Shown piece after piece: positions 35,291 to 45,869 of a DNA stretch of 64,000 nucleotides. The translations under genes were made by a program, and so were the position numbers. Under the pieces are notes generated by a model. That model was given only the letters and a program-made list of their open reading frames with translations, was not told the origin of the DNA and did no database searches. Numbering within the stretch: the first letter of the stretch is position 1; each line of letters opens with the position of its first letter. Origin of the DNA: Theobroma cacao (lineage: Eukaryota; Streptophyta; Magnoliopsida; Malvales; Malvaceae); contig NC_030855.1 of assembly GCF_000208745.1 (NCBI RefSeq), forward strand, positions 3,055,348 through 3,119,347, in the 5' to 3' direction.

Positions 35291-36084
35291 TATCCGAAGT
35301 CCTCCTAAATGATAATAATTATAGACTAAAGCCCAATTGACATGATGAAGCTTGCGCACAAGATTAGACCCACCTCATAGCAATCTTCACTAAACTTTAT
35401 CAATTATATTTCACACTCGAACTAGCATCTGAAACAAGGACATGTAAAATTATGGCAGATTATTCAAAACTGATCTTAAGAGAATAGCATGCCTGTCCAT
35501 GGATAGAATCATAGCCTTCCATGATGCAAGTTTACTCTCCAACCGTCAGATGACTGGCTGCCACATAGCAATATAACTAGAAATAGCTCATAGAGGAAGC
35601 CTAAGGAAGGTTGAAGGGAGCTTATCTACTCTACATTTTATCATGTCAGTCCACTGTACCACATTAGTTTCATCCACTTAAACTCCATAAAGCCAACTTT
35701 TTTCAAAGTTAATCTTTAAATTGGAAACAACTTGAAAACACCTCAAAACTCTTTTTATATCTAAAATATGTTGGGGATTTGGTTCACAAAAAATTACTAT
35801 GTCATCGGTGCATTGAAGATGGGAAACAAAGGCACCAGATGAACCAACCTCCATTCCTTTTGTGAGCTATTTATCAATTAGTTTATACATAAGAGCACTT
35901 AGAACTTTGATAAAAAGGTTGAAAAGCATCGAGGATAGATGGCAACCTTATCTAAGTCCTTTTCCTAGCTAAAACTCTTTAATAGGTGAACCATTAATAA
36001 GAACAAAGACCATTGTTGGGGAAACATAGGCCAAGATTCATTTACGCTATTTGATGTCGAGCCCCATTTCGCTCATTACTTTGT
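35291..36084 (-). pseudogene. LINE-2 reverse transcriptase, 5' end missing
   Basis: A stop-interrupted minus-strand frame reads MVFVLINGSPIKEF, GCHLSSMLFNLFIKVLSAL and, around 35800, LQCTDDIVIFCEPNPQHIL. The F-A-D-D box is altered to C-T-D-D. It continues to VVSNLKINFEK. The finger and motif A parts are absent because sequence from 36085 onwards is a CACTA-like end. Confidence 0.8.
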
Positions 36085-36345
36085 CACTTCTAAAAAAAAG
36101 GTCATTACCGAAAATTTTCATCAATAATAGTAAAGATTTCATTGGTATGTAACACTACCAATAGAAATTACAATGAAAATTTCCATTAGTAATAGCGCAG
36201 TTGGTAATGGAAAATCCATCAGTGACAAAATATTCCATCAATAACTTACCCACAGAGTATTTCATTGGTAATTCAATCAGTGATGTCTTTAATTCGTAAG
36301 TCAATTTTTAGTTGATTTTCATTGGTAATTCCATTAGCAAATTAT
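36085..36345. mobile_element. CACTA (En/Spm)-like terminal region
   Basis: Begins CACTTCTAAAAAAAAGGTCA then TTACCGAAAATTTTCATC, close to the CACTACAAGAAAA...TTACCGA start common to plant CACTA elements. It is followed by several short direct and inverted subterminal repeats of the type ATTGGTAATTCCATT and GGTAATGGAAAATCCATC. The opposite terminus was not found, so this is an end fragment or a very diverged element. It truncates LINE-2. Confidence 0.6.
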
Positions 36346-36351
36346 TTTGTC

Positions 36352-36720
36352 CTCAAATTAAAACTTAGATTAGCATTATAAACTTTAGTTTTAATGTTGG
36401 AGAAGTGATCTACAAGAGCCAAAGTTATGGCTTCCTATGGTCGCCAAAGAGATCATGACAGCCTCAACTTTAAATTCAGAAAACCCCATTTTTTTAGGAT
36501 AAAATTGAGAAAAGAAGACTCATTAGTTTTACATAATTACTATCATTCCTTATAATTACCTTAAAAAAAGGGGGTTTTTTGGACCTAAAGTTGATGAGGT
36601 TGCTATGATGCTCATCTCTTTAGCCACTGTAGGAAGCCAAATGGCTTTAACTTTTGAAAAGCACTACTTGTCTAATATTAAAACCAAGGCTTAGATTGTT
36701 AATCTAAGTTTTAATTTGAG
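36352..36720. repeat. Long imperfect inverted repeat (foldback, 369 bp)
   Basis: The left end CTCAAATTAAAACTTAGATT and the reverse complement of the right end are identical for 20 bases. The arms stay alignable for about 150 bases with indels, meeting at a short AT-rich loop near 36520-36550. It could be a MITE, the core of a CACTA derivative or a small-RNA-producing hairpin. Confidence 0.75.
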
Positions 36721-36839
36721 AAAAAAAAAGAAAAATTTAACTCATATGTACCACATAACTTTCAATTCTAAACCAAGTCATGTGACCACTTTTTCATTTT
36801 ACAGAACTTTAATCTATCAGAAGTCAAAGGACTACATAA

Positions 36840-37680
36840 AATAAATATCATAATATATATTACTTATTTTAATTAATTGCTTAATTACTTATCACACTAA
36901 ATCCTAAATATTTTTAAAATTAAATAATATTATTAATTTAATTAACTAATTTATATAACTAATCCTAAATTTAATAATATAATTAAATTATACGTCAGTA
37001 GATGTTAACACAAACATCAATTGAAAACAAAAACCAACTTAAATACTAGAATTATTAAAATTTTATATGTTACCAACATATTAATTTATTACAATCTTAT
37101 TTAATTTAAATTATTTTAAAAATATTTAGTAATATTTAATAAATTTAACATAAACCTTAATTAATTTAAATATTGTTTAATTAACTAATATTATTAATTT
37201 AATTCATTTCTAAAAAACAAATTAAAAAATTTTTCATTAATTTGATTAGTTAAATTCTTTAATTACCCTAAACTACAACCTTAATTAATTTAATTAATTT
37301 TAACTTTTATTAAATTTTCACATTTAATTAATTGCTTACCCTAAACCTTAAGTAAGCTAAATAATTTTAAATTTTTCTAAATTTAATAATTTAATTTATT
37401 GGTTAATTACTAATACATCCCTAATTTAAATGAAATATATAATATTATGCATCATATTTCTGATTTAATTAATTTTTTATTTACTTATATAAAATATTTA
37501 TTCCATTGCTAAACTACTAATTAAAACATTTTTTTATAAATTTGATTAGTTAAATTCTTTAAAAACCCTATAATAGAATCTTAATTAATTTAACTAATTT
37601 AAATTATTCTAAATTTTCTCATTTAATTAATTGCTTAATTACCCTAAACTTTAATTAAGTTAAATGATTTTACTTATACA
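36840..37680. repeat. AT-rich tandem repeat with about 300-bp period
   Basis: The block TTTGATTAGTTAAATTCTTT occurs at 37241-37260 and 37541-37560, followed in both cases by a diverged ACCCTA...TTAATTAATTTAA segment and ATTTAATTAATTGCTTA. Similar but more decayed sequence precedes at 36868. No coding sequence. Confidence 0.65.
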
Positions 37681-38573
37681 ATCTAGATGATCTATTTGAT
37701 CGATCTTCCTTCAAACAGCCTATTTTCATCAAGTTTCCATTTTCCATTTTCCACATTGCTAATATTAATAATGATAGCAATTGTTTGCAAACCAAATCCC
37801 AATTAATAGCACAATATCCGAATTGTTTGCAGTCAATTAATAGCGCAACATAAACAACCTAACAATACATTGTTTTTTAATGCTTTAATGTATACAGCTT
37901 TTAATGCTTCTAAATTATGAAGTGATTTGCTTTTTCACCTTTTAATTTATTAATCTGCCACCTTAAGTTTAATTTTGGAATGGACTAGAACATTTTATCT
38001 GGTCCTTCTTTTCTTTAATGGAATACTTTACTTTATGCTAATAATTAAATTTCATGATTCTTGTCTTACAAGTGATGTTATTTCACATTACTTTAATTTA
38101 GAGTTCGCTGTGACCTTATATTCAGATGATGTAATTTCTAGGGAAATGGTGAGAAATGAATGAACATATATTATTCAGGCAAACAATGGAGAATTAATCT
38201 TATAATCAGTACACTTTATAATCTTTTACAATACCAAATAATCCTGAACAGCCTCTAATGATAAGTCTGTCCAAGAACACTATAGCTTCAACCTAAAAGG
38301 CTAAGGTATATATCCTCCACCCTTAATCAACTGAAAAGCGGATTGCTTTAATTTATCTAAACATGAAACCTAATTTCAATTAAGAATCTAGCAAACCTAT
38401 ATATATATCTATATATATATATATATATGAATAACATTTTTTAATCCAATCTGTCCCATTAGGAACAACAACCAAATTAATTAATCAATCAATGAAACCA
38501 ATGATTGTCAAGGTCTTACATCCTACCTATATATTAGCTTGATTTATGTATACATGAAGATGCACCAGATATG
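37681..38573. other. 3' flank of the second DUF247 gene
   Basis: AT-rich, no recognisable gene. A TA microsatellite is at 38401-38429. The last 150 bases should contain the 3' UTR of the minus-strand DUF247 gene. Confidence 0.45.
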
Positions 38574-40256
38574 TCAGTCCGAGGTTTGGATTCGAAAGAC
38601 TTGAGAGCAGCTATAAACCGAGCAAAAGGCCTGGAATGTCATCAGGAACAGGAGCATAATTGCGGCCAGCAATGTGAGAAACTGCCAGGAACCATAAACA
38701 TACTGCTTAAAGAAGTCTGTGGCTTTAACATTCCATCTGCCATTGTGATATTTGTTAACATCTTCAATCACTTTATCCAAGAAAGGGACTTTGGTCAGCC
38801 TGATGGACTTGCTCATCCCATTCCACATGTCTGCAGCCTCTTTGTCACTCTTCAAATGGTTCAGAATAATGCCCCTTTCTCTTAGCAATTTGACATCCTC
38901 CTCAGTATCAATAATCCCATTCATTAATTCAGTATAGCGAGTAAACACTAGAGGCCCTGACGCATTTGATGCTTCATATGCCACCAAGTTCCTCAAGACA
39001 ACCTCTGTGTTAATGTCTAAGCAGACCATGGGGAGGTATAAAGTAACAGTCGTGACATCAAAACTGATGGTTGAAATGTTACCATTAGTTGGCAAAATAC
39101 GGACACCAGCTTTTGAGAGGTCAGCTACGGAAGGGATTGCGATCTCCTCTATAAGAGGTGGTTTATGGATGCTGAAATTGCTTGCAGATGATATAACCTC
39201 TTCTTCCTTCTCTTTTATGAAGCATAAGTACTCGATTGGTTTTCTCAGGATCGAAAATCCAGGGAGGTTAGAGAGGATTTTCCAGGGCAAGTTAAGTATG
39301 AGTCTAACAGGTCCGGACTTCAGGGCTGCTTTGATTAGCCGTGTTGGAGCACAATTCATAGTTGAGAACATCTTCCATATCTCACTCAAGAGCCACTTCG
39401 CATAACTTGAGTCCAGCACAGGATTGCTTTGTTTGTCTTTTGTGGTTTCTTTATTTTGATCCTCCGGTTGTTGGATTGGTTCGGACTGTTCTTCCAGTTT
39501 CGGCACGATCATATTGTACAGGAAGTCTAGAACATGAGGACACTTGGAGATATCAATCTTTGGCAAGTTCTTCATCATTTTGAAAGGGGAGAGCTCTCGA
39601 CATAGTCCCCTTAACATCAAAAGCGACAAATCATCGGCTGCTTCCAACGACGAGAATTGGACTTCTAGCACCTTTCGCAGTACAAACAATGGAATCTGAT
39701 TCTCAAGCATCATAATGTCTCTGAGAATCGAATTGTGAGCTGATTTTGCTCCTGCATGATCAACCAAATGGGACATTCTCGAGCACACTTCTGATGATAA
39801 AGTCTTTCCTTCATGGAAAACATAGATTTGAAGAAACTCGAGCAAAAATGACGTACTAATGGCCATCATCCAAGCTAAAGTTTCAGAATCCAGATCCAAG
39901 TACTTGTGATAACAAGCTCGAATCCTTGGGTCAACCTGTTCCAGTTGTTCAACAAGATCTTCAAATGTAGGACACTGCAATTGCTTTTGGGTTCTTTTCG
40001 CTGCAGCTAGCTTATATCTCTCCATCTCATAAAGGTCTGGTCGCCAATAATGATAAGGACTGATACCAACCTGCTGCGGGGTGTAACAGTCAGGGCTACT
40101 GGACATCAGTGCTTTCGGAACATTAAAGATAGAGACCGGAATTTCAATATCATCTTCTAGCTCTTCATCAAGGAATCTACGAATGTTGATCACCCATCGA
40201 AATTCGTCGCAATTTGAACTGAAATTGGAGGTCATTGTTGTCTGGAGAGAAGACAT
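38574..40256 (-). CDS. DUF247 (UPF0481) membrane-anchored protein, copy 2
   Basis: Intronless, intact, 560 codons, the same length as copy 1 and clearly its paralogue; differences concentrate in the linker around residues 250-290 and 340-365. Landmarks: EIPVSIFNVPKALM near 39-52, YTPQQVGISPYHYW, FLLEFLQIYV, DIMMLENQIPLFVLRK, IPSVADLSKAGVRILPT, and a C-terminal helix GSWQFLTLLAAIMLLFLM. The segment from NLVAYEASNASG to EDVKLLRE is identical in the two proteins. The normally conserved Gly of the G-P-Y-H motif is Ser here (SPYHYW). Biochemical role unknown; plasma-membrane or endomembrane anchoring by the C-terminal helix is inferred. The start is supported by an upstream TATA box and by alignment with copy 1. 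Confidence 0.95.
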   Translation of the reverse strand: MSSLQTTMTSNFSSNCDEFRWVINIRRFLDEELEDDIEIPVSIFNVPKALMSSSPDCYTPQQVGISPYHYWRPDLYEMERYKLAAAKRTQKQLQCPTFEDLVEQLEQVDPRIRACYHKYLDLDSETLAWMMAISTSFLLEFLQIYVFHEGKTLSSEVCSRMSHLVDHAGAKSAHNSILRDIMMLENQIPLFVLRKVLEVQFSSLEAADDLSLLMLRGLCRELSPFKMMKNLPKIDISKCPHVLDFLYNMIVPKLEEQSEPIQQPEDQNKETTKDKQSNPVLDSSYAKWLLSEIWKMFSTMNCAPTRLIKAALKSGPVRLILNLPWKILSNLPGFSILRKPIEYLCFIKEKEEEVISSASNFSIHKPPLIEEIAIPSVADLSKAGVRILPTNGNISTISFDVTTVTLYLPMVCLDINTEVVLRNLVAYEASNASGPLVFTRYTELMNGIIDTEEDVKLLRERGIILNHLKSDKEAADMWNGMSKSIRLTKVPFLDKVIEDVNKYHNGRWNVKATDFFKQYVYGSWQFLTLLAAIMLLFLMTFQAFCSVYSCSQVFRIQTSD

Positions 40257-40311
40257 GTCGATTTTTATGTTATTGCTTTCCTTTCTTTTTGGCTTGGGAT
40301 GTTCTTGTTGT

Positions 40312-40333
40312 CGTTGGTGGTGGTGGTGGTGGT
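40312..40333. repeat. (GGT)n repeat in the 5' leader of DUF247 copy 2
   Basis: Six to seven GGT units on the plus strand, read as CCA/ACC repeats in the transcript leader. Length variation here would change the 5' UTR, not the protein. Confidence 0.8.
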
Positions 40334-40396
40334 GTTCTTGGCCACTTTTTGGAGAAGATTTGGCAGTTTTGGTGCAGCTGGGATTGTGAGAATGAA

Positions 40397-40406
40397 CCTT
40401 TTATAG
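40397..40406 (-). promoter_or_regulatory. TATA box of DUF247 copy 2
   Basis: Minus strand CTATAAAAGG, about 140 bases upstream of the ATG at 40256. A start site about 30 bases downstream would give a leader of roughly 110 bases. Followed by CATTCTCAC, which is also present upstream of copy 1. Confidence 0.7.
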
Positions 40407-40897
40407 GCGCAATTAGAGAGCATAAATATCACCATTATTGATGTTATCTTTATTTCATACTTCAACTAACCAAAAGAAATAAGAAATGTGTTTCTCATTT
40501 TCACATCAAATTTCCTAAGGCTTTTACCACACTTCCACGGCTCTCCCTTTACCACCGGGCGGGTATATGCTTGACTAATGCAAGCATACCTGCTCACAGC
40601 GATTTTATTTGTATAAATACTACATACCTACCTACTTACATTAATGTACCTATGTTAATTCCTTGAATTCCAATGATAAAAAATCTGAAAATATTATGAT
40701 TTTAATAAAATAATTCTACCTGTCCAACACTTTTGAGTTTTTTCCTAACTTAAATTTTTTCTGCCTGGATGTTGCAAAAATTTGTTACATAAACTTAAGA
40801 ATGAGATCTACCGATTTATAAGTCAATTATTCATAAATACATGTTTAAAATTGAATTAATTGAATTTTTTGATATCTCTCCTCTTTAATTTCTAATC
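40407..40897. other. Upstream flank of DUF247 copy 2
   Basis: No gene or repeat seen; presumably distal promoter. It ends at the 9-bp duplication ATTATTTAA of the Mutator-like insertion. Confidence 0.4.
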
Positions 40898-40906
40898 ATT
40901 ATTTAA

Positions 40907-42568
40907 TTTCTGAGGATGATTTTTTTTAGCCCTAAAAAAAAAAGTATTTTCGAAAATAGTCTACTTCTTAATTTTAATTGCTTTTTGCCAAAAAAAAAAA
41001 TTTAGACAAATTACTCTTAGTGAAAACTCCTCATACTCAAACGTGAAAAAAATTTTATTTTTTAGAAAGGAAAAATCAACACTACCACTACTCACAAACA
41101 ATAATACAAAGGTGCAAAAGCTAACAATAAAAGATTTAAAGTACAAAAAAAGAAAGATGAAAAAAAAAGGGCCATCATCATAATCATTCTCTCATACACA
41201 TAAATGAACAAATAGAGAAAAAGAAAAAGAGAAGTTGAGACGAAGCTATTTGGTTTTCGATGATTGTTTTATCTTTTTTTTTTTTTTACCTTTAAGTGGT
41301 GGGGTTGTTGTGGAAGGATCCCAAAACCTTGATAGCTATAGCTCTAAAGATGTATTGATGGTATGCAACTATTGTAAGAGCTCTAACGAAAAAACCAACC
41401 CAAAAAATTTAGAAAAAATCTTGTTACTTATCATGTTGAAAAAAAAAAATATTACACGTCGTATTTAACTCAAAAGTTTATGTCTTAGTGAAATACAAAG
41501 ATAAAGACCAACTTACATACCATGTTTAGAAGATAATATTATTACACACTATATTCAAAAAAATATTGTTACACACCATGTTTAGTTTTAAGAGTTTATG
41601 TTCTAGTGAAATACAAAAAATATAGACCAAGTTACATGCCCTGTTGATAAAAAATTATAACATGTCATATTTAAGGTGTTTAACTTCAAGAGTTTATGTC
41701 CTAGTGAAACACAAAAATAGAGATCAAGTTATACACCATGTTAAACAAAAAAATTGTTACACGTCATATTAAAAAAAAAAATTAATACACGTCATGTTTA
41801 ATGTGTTTAACTCTAATAATTTATATTCTACTAAAATACAAAGATAGACACCAAGTTACATGACATATTGAAAAAAAATTATTACAGGTCATGTTGAAAA
41901 AAAAAGTTATTACACACCATGTTTAAGGTGTTTAATGCCAAGAGTTTATGTTTTAGTGAAATACAAAGAAAAAGATTAAGTTACATGCCATGTTTAATCC
42001 ATGACATCTTTAATAGATTTGTTACATGCCAAGTGCATTAGAGTTGTTACATACAAATATCACGACTAACAATTTTGGGCAATATTGTCATAATCGACAG
42101 ATTTTCCTTATTTAATTTCAACCTATCAACTTTGGGGTTCTGTAAATATAAATCAATAAACTTAAGAACATATATTGATGCCATCTTTGCTCTTTGATTT
42201 GTAAATCGATGACGATATGATGAGAAGTAGACAGAGATATGGCAATGGTGGCAAAATTAGAGAGATCTCGATGATGGGAGAGTGAAATCGAGAGCACAAC
42301 AAACGGATGCAGGGAAAGAATGCGGGAGAGAGAAATCGATAAAATTAGAGAGAGCTGGATGACGAGAGAGAAATTAGGAGCATAGTTGACAGATGCCCAA
42401 AAGATAAATTAGAAGAGAAAATTAGGATAAATGGTTTAATTTATTTGAAATGGCTTCAAGTGCATTTTTGTCAAATCATGGCAAAAATTAAGTAAAAATA
42501 GTTTACTTCATATTATGAGCTATTTTTGAAATGGCCTTATGAATTTGATGATTTCTTACAATTTCCTC
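40907..42568. mobile_element. Non-autonomous Mutator-like element, copy 1
   Basis: Flanked by a perfect 9-bp duplication ATTATTTAA (40898-40906 and 42569-42577). Its ends share a degenerate TIR (right end reversed GAGGAAATTGTAAGAAATC; a GAGGATGATTTTTT block near the left end). No transposase. The middle (about 41440-42060) is a tandem array built on GTTACACACCATGTTTA-like units, alternating with AGAGTTTATGTTCTAGTGAAA. The sequence is homologous, in reverse, to 45870-47059. Five extra bases lie between the left duplication and the TIR block. Confidence 0.82.
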
Positions 42569-42693
42569 ATTATTTAATTATAATATAGATAAAAGTGATG
42601 TAGTTTATTCTACTACATTTTACACTTTCTAATTAACATTTTTTTTCAGTATAAGAATTTTTAATTTCACATAAAATTAGGAACTCTTGATTT

Positions 42694-43958
42694 TTTTTTG
42701 AATGTATAGAACTTTACTTTATTAATCCATATAAGCTCAATAAACTAGGATGCACACCTTAGGTTTTTTATTGTTTTTGTTTTGAAATTTATGCAATTTT
42801 ATTTCTAGTAGTTAAAGATGGAATCAGCAGAGGACTTTATTTGTACAAAGATAAATTAAAAGAAAAGTTGAGTAAATTCTGGATGATGTTATAATTTACA
42901 TATTTCAGTTACTTAATTTCAATCTATTAACTATGAGATTCTATGAATATAAATCAATAAATTTAAAAAGATACATTAATATCATCTTCTTTTTTTATTT
43001 ATAAATCGATAACGATACGACGAGAATTAAGGATATTCAGGCACTCGCTCACTAACCACGCTAGTTATCCATATAAAGTCGTGATTTGGGAGCTATAACC
43101 CAGTCTCTCATCTACTGCCTTACCCTATTTTTAACAATCCCGTGTTGGAGATGCCTTGTCCGAACCTACTCCTTGCTGTCTAGACAGCGTTAAACACGTT
43201 GGTCATTTTGAACCATTCATGAAAACCATTACCTGACACCTTTAGGCACCAATCATATCAATGTCCTCTTATGCTGTCCGACTTGAAAATATTTGTGCCA
43301 TTGAAATTAATGTCCAAATCCACCTTTATTAAACCATTGTCCTAATTATCTCCCATTCATTGCATCTTAGAGAATTATAGTGACCAGCCCGACTCTATTT
43401 TGAATTCCAAGTCAACCGATCAATCTCATCCCTCCTTTAATTGAGTCCTATTTTAATTCAACCTCTGCTCCATTGTAAACTCCTAAATCCATTCAAGCAT
43501 GATCCGTTTTCTACTGCCACCTCACAATCTCCTGTTAAACAAACATTTCAAAAATAAACCATTCCTTCTATGAATACAAGCATTTGTCAAGTAAGTCAGC
43601 ATCATTGTTGGCTTCCCTATAAACATACATAGCTTTGCATTGGAGGAATCATATCTTCATATTCTCAATCTGAATTATGCATTGCCGGAATCTCCAAGGT
43701 GCCTCCTATGGATTATAAAACTATTTGATGCGCATTGTGTGAATCACTTTCAATTAGTAACTTTATATGTGAATGCAGTAAACAATTAATGAAACTAATT
43801 AGAGCTTCGTTTATGGCTAGAATTTCGATAACGTTTGAATCTCCTTTCTCGATGAACTTTGAAAACAATACTTTAACTGAGCCACAATGGTCACGTAATA
43901 TACCACCAATGCCGGCCTCTCCTATACTCCTTGATGCCACACCATCTAAGTAAAATAA
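42694..43958 (-). mobile_element. 5'-truncated LINE (LINE-3) with 13-bp target-site duplication
   Basis: Perfect 13-bp repeats GAACTCTTGATTT at 42681-42693 and 43959-43971 flank it. A T-run (poly(A) tail on the minus strand) follows the left copy, and the 3' end TTTATTAATCCATAT resembles that of LINE-4. The RNase H domain at the 5' end shows where reverse transcription stopped. A 120-bp block at 42905-43024 is related to the interior of the Mutator-like element (42112-42225). Confidence 0.85.
43540..43958 (-). pseudogene. LINE-3 RNase H domain
   Basis: The frame begins LDGVASRSIGEAGIGGILRD (first catalytic Asp), continues FSKFIEKGDSNVIEILAIN and EALISF (Glu), then IKLLIESDSHNAHQIVL (E-S-D). 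A stop ends the main open piece at 43713; downstream sequence still encodes a degenerate C-terminus. It belongs to the RVT_3 family typical of plant LINEs. Confidence 0.85.
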
Positions 43959-43971
43959 GAACTCTTGATTT

Positions 43972-43987
43972 AAGATAACTTAATATT

Positions 43988-44018
<31 letters not shown>

Positions 44019-45485
44019 AAATTGACTCAATATTTTCTTTTTTAAACCTTAATTCAGTTAAATTAATTCTTTTTAGAAGAAATTACCTCAATTTAATTAA
44101 TTAAATCTTTCAAACAAAAGAATCATGTAAGATAAAGTGATCAAAACAGGGTTGGATCTAACAAAAAGGAAATTGAAAGGAAAAAATCTAGAAAATTTTG
44201 CGTGAAAAAGTCAAAATATAATATGGTTTTAAGTATAATAATCATACATGTGTTTTTTATTTTGAGGAAGGAATCTATATATGGATTAATATGTAACTCA
44301 TATATAGGCATCTAGCCAATGGCTTAGACCGTACAATCGTACCCAGTCATGTATTGGGGAACAAAAGTTTAACGTGCAATATCAAAACTCTTAGATTTGG
44401 GCACTTGGATATTGATAGAACCAAACCCATGTCCAAAGCGAAGTGTGAAATGTAGTACGCTGAATAATCAAGGATAAGACTCAAAGGGCAGAATCTTATG
44501 GTTAGGTTGGCTTCATTGACCATTGACCTTACAACACGACAAATTCATTTTTAATTTGCCTAAACTTGCTTTGCGCATGGTAATGTCATTAAACTAATAA
44601 TTTTTTACGCTCGCAGTAACATTTTTACAGCTAATGTGTACTTCCCTTGTACTTTTCCCTCGTTAATATTTCATAGTTTTAATTATTATAACCTAATATA
44701 ATAAGAAGACCTCCCTCTACTGTCTAACGCGTCTTTAGTCTTCACTAAATTTCTTCGCTTGCCTAGTTTAGGTAGCGGTTGGTTGTCCTCATTGTCTGAG
44801 GCTCGAGGCCGGTGCATGTCACGTAACCAATAACATTCAATTGGAATGGAAAAACTTCAACAGAATATTAACATTGCTTTTGTTTTTTGAAGAACTTTCA
44901 TTTATTTAAGAAGCACTTTACAAAACTACCACTATTATGTATTGCTTTGGTTTTTCAACGACATGTCAGTTTTATTGGAAAGAAAAATGTATACTAGTTA
45001 CGTCATGTGTCACTGACCATGTTGTCCTTTTCTGTTCCTTTCTTTTCTGGGTCCACAATGAGAGGGTATGGCAAAGTCTTACTTGTATGTTTTCTAGTAA
45101 GACCCAGAAAGGTCTTGCATCCAAGATATATAATATTTTAATTAAGAAAAGCCTGAAAGGAAATAACCATGGCAATCACTAATCACTAATCAAGGTCAAA
45201 TCTGACTCCTCTCCAACGGCCTTAATTCGGGGATTGGTATGTGATTAGTGATTTTAAGGGAGAGTTCAAAATTCCTTTGCTATTGTTCTTCTAGCTTTTG
45301 TTGCTGGTAAATTTAGTTACGAGCATAAATTTTTTATCAAAATATTTGGTAGAGTTTATATGATTTACTGACACTATTTTCCTATGCATTGCAAATTTTA
45401 AAACTTTTTATCAATAAATGTTTAATTTTGATAGATTGATAAGTTATTATTCATTGAAAATTATATGTGTATGTGTGTGTGTGGA
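43972..45485. other. Intergenic region with a TA microsatellite
   Basis: A (TA)n tract lies at 43991-44018. The rest, including the open stretches at 44937-45182, shows no domain, codon pattern or repeat boundary that I recognise. Confidence 0.45.
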
Positions 45486-45869
45486 CAGATGTTAGTATAA
45501 AAACATGGAGGGCCAAAATTTTTTAAATCTTTTATTTATTATATATATTATTTAATGATACCTCAAAATAATTTTTTTATTCAATAATTAATACAAATAA
45601 AAAATAACAAAATTACCTCACAAGTCTCACCCAATTTTACCCTAAGTATCAAATTTTGTTCACACCTCTTTCTCTTTCTCTCTCCTTCTTTTTCTTTTTT
45701 ATTTCTTTTTATCTTTTATCCTTTCATTTTGACTTTACTCTCTTTCCTGTAACTTATTACCAAAACATACTTTATTCTTTAAGAGAGATTTATGAGCTTG
45801 CCAACTTGGACAAGAAAGGATGAGGACTATTCACTACTGTTGTATGAAATTAAAAGGAGGTAAAGTTTT

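Larger units (their letters stand above)
13285..36084 (-). mobile_element. LINE-2: minus-strand LINE split by three large insertions
   Basis: LINE pieces lie in the correct minus-strand order on both sides of later insertions. They are: a 15-T run (poly(A) tail) at 13285-13299 with 3' UTR to 13541; more 3' sequence at 27149-27285; RNase H and zinc-binding domain at 30390-31572; and linker plus reverse transcriptase at 34894-36084. The gaps are exactly filled by the copia element and two LTR insertions, and the two LTR insertions have perfect 5-bp duplications of LINE sequence. The 5' end is lost where a CACTA-like end begins at 36085. The LINE itself adds up to about 2.8 kb and is non-functional. 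Confidence 0.75.

Noticed and set aside
36840..37680. Origin of replication or centromere satellite
   Set aside because: Only two to three decayed units; nothing beyond AT-richness supports such a role.
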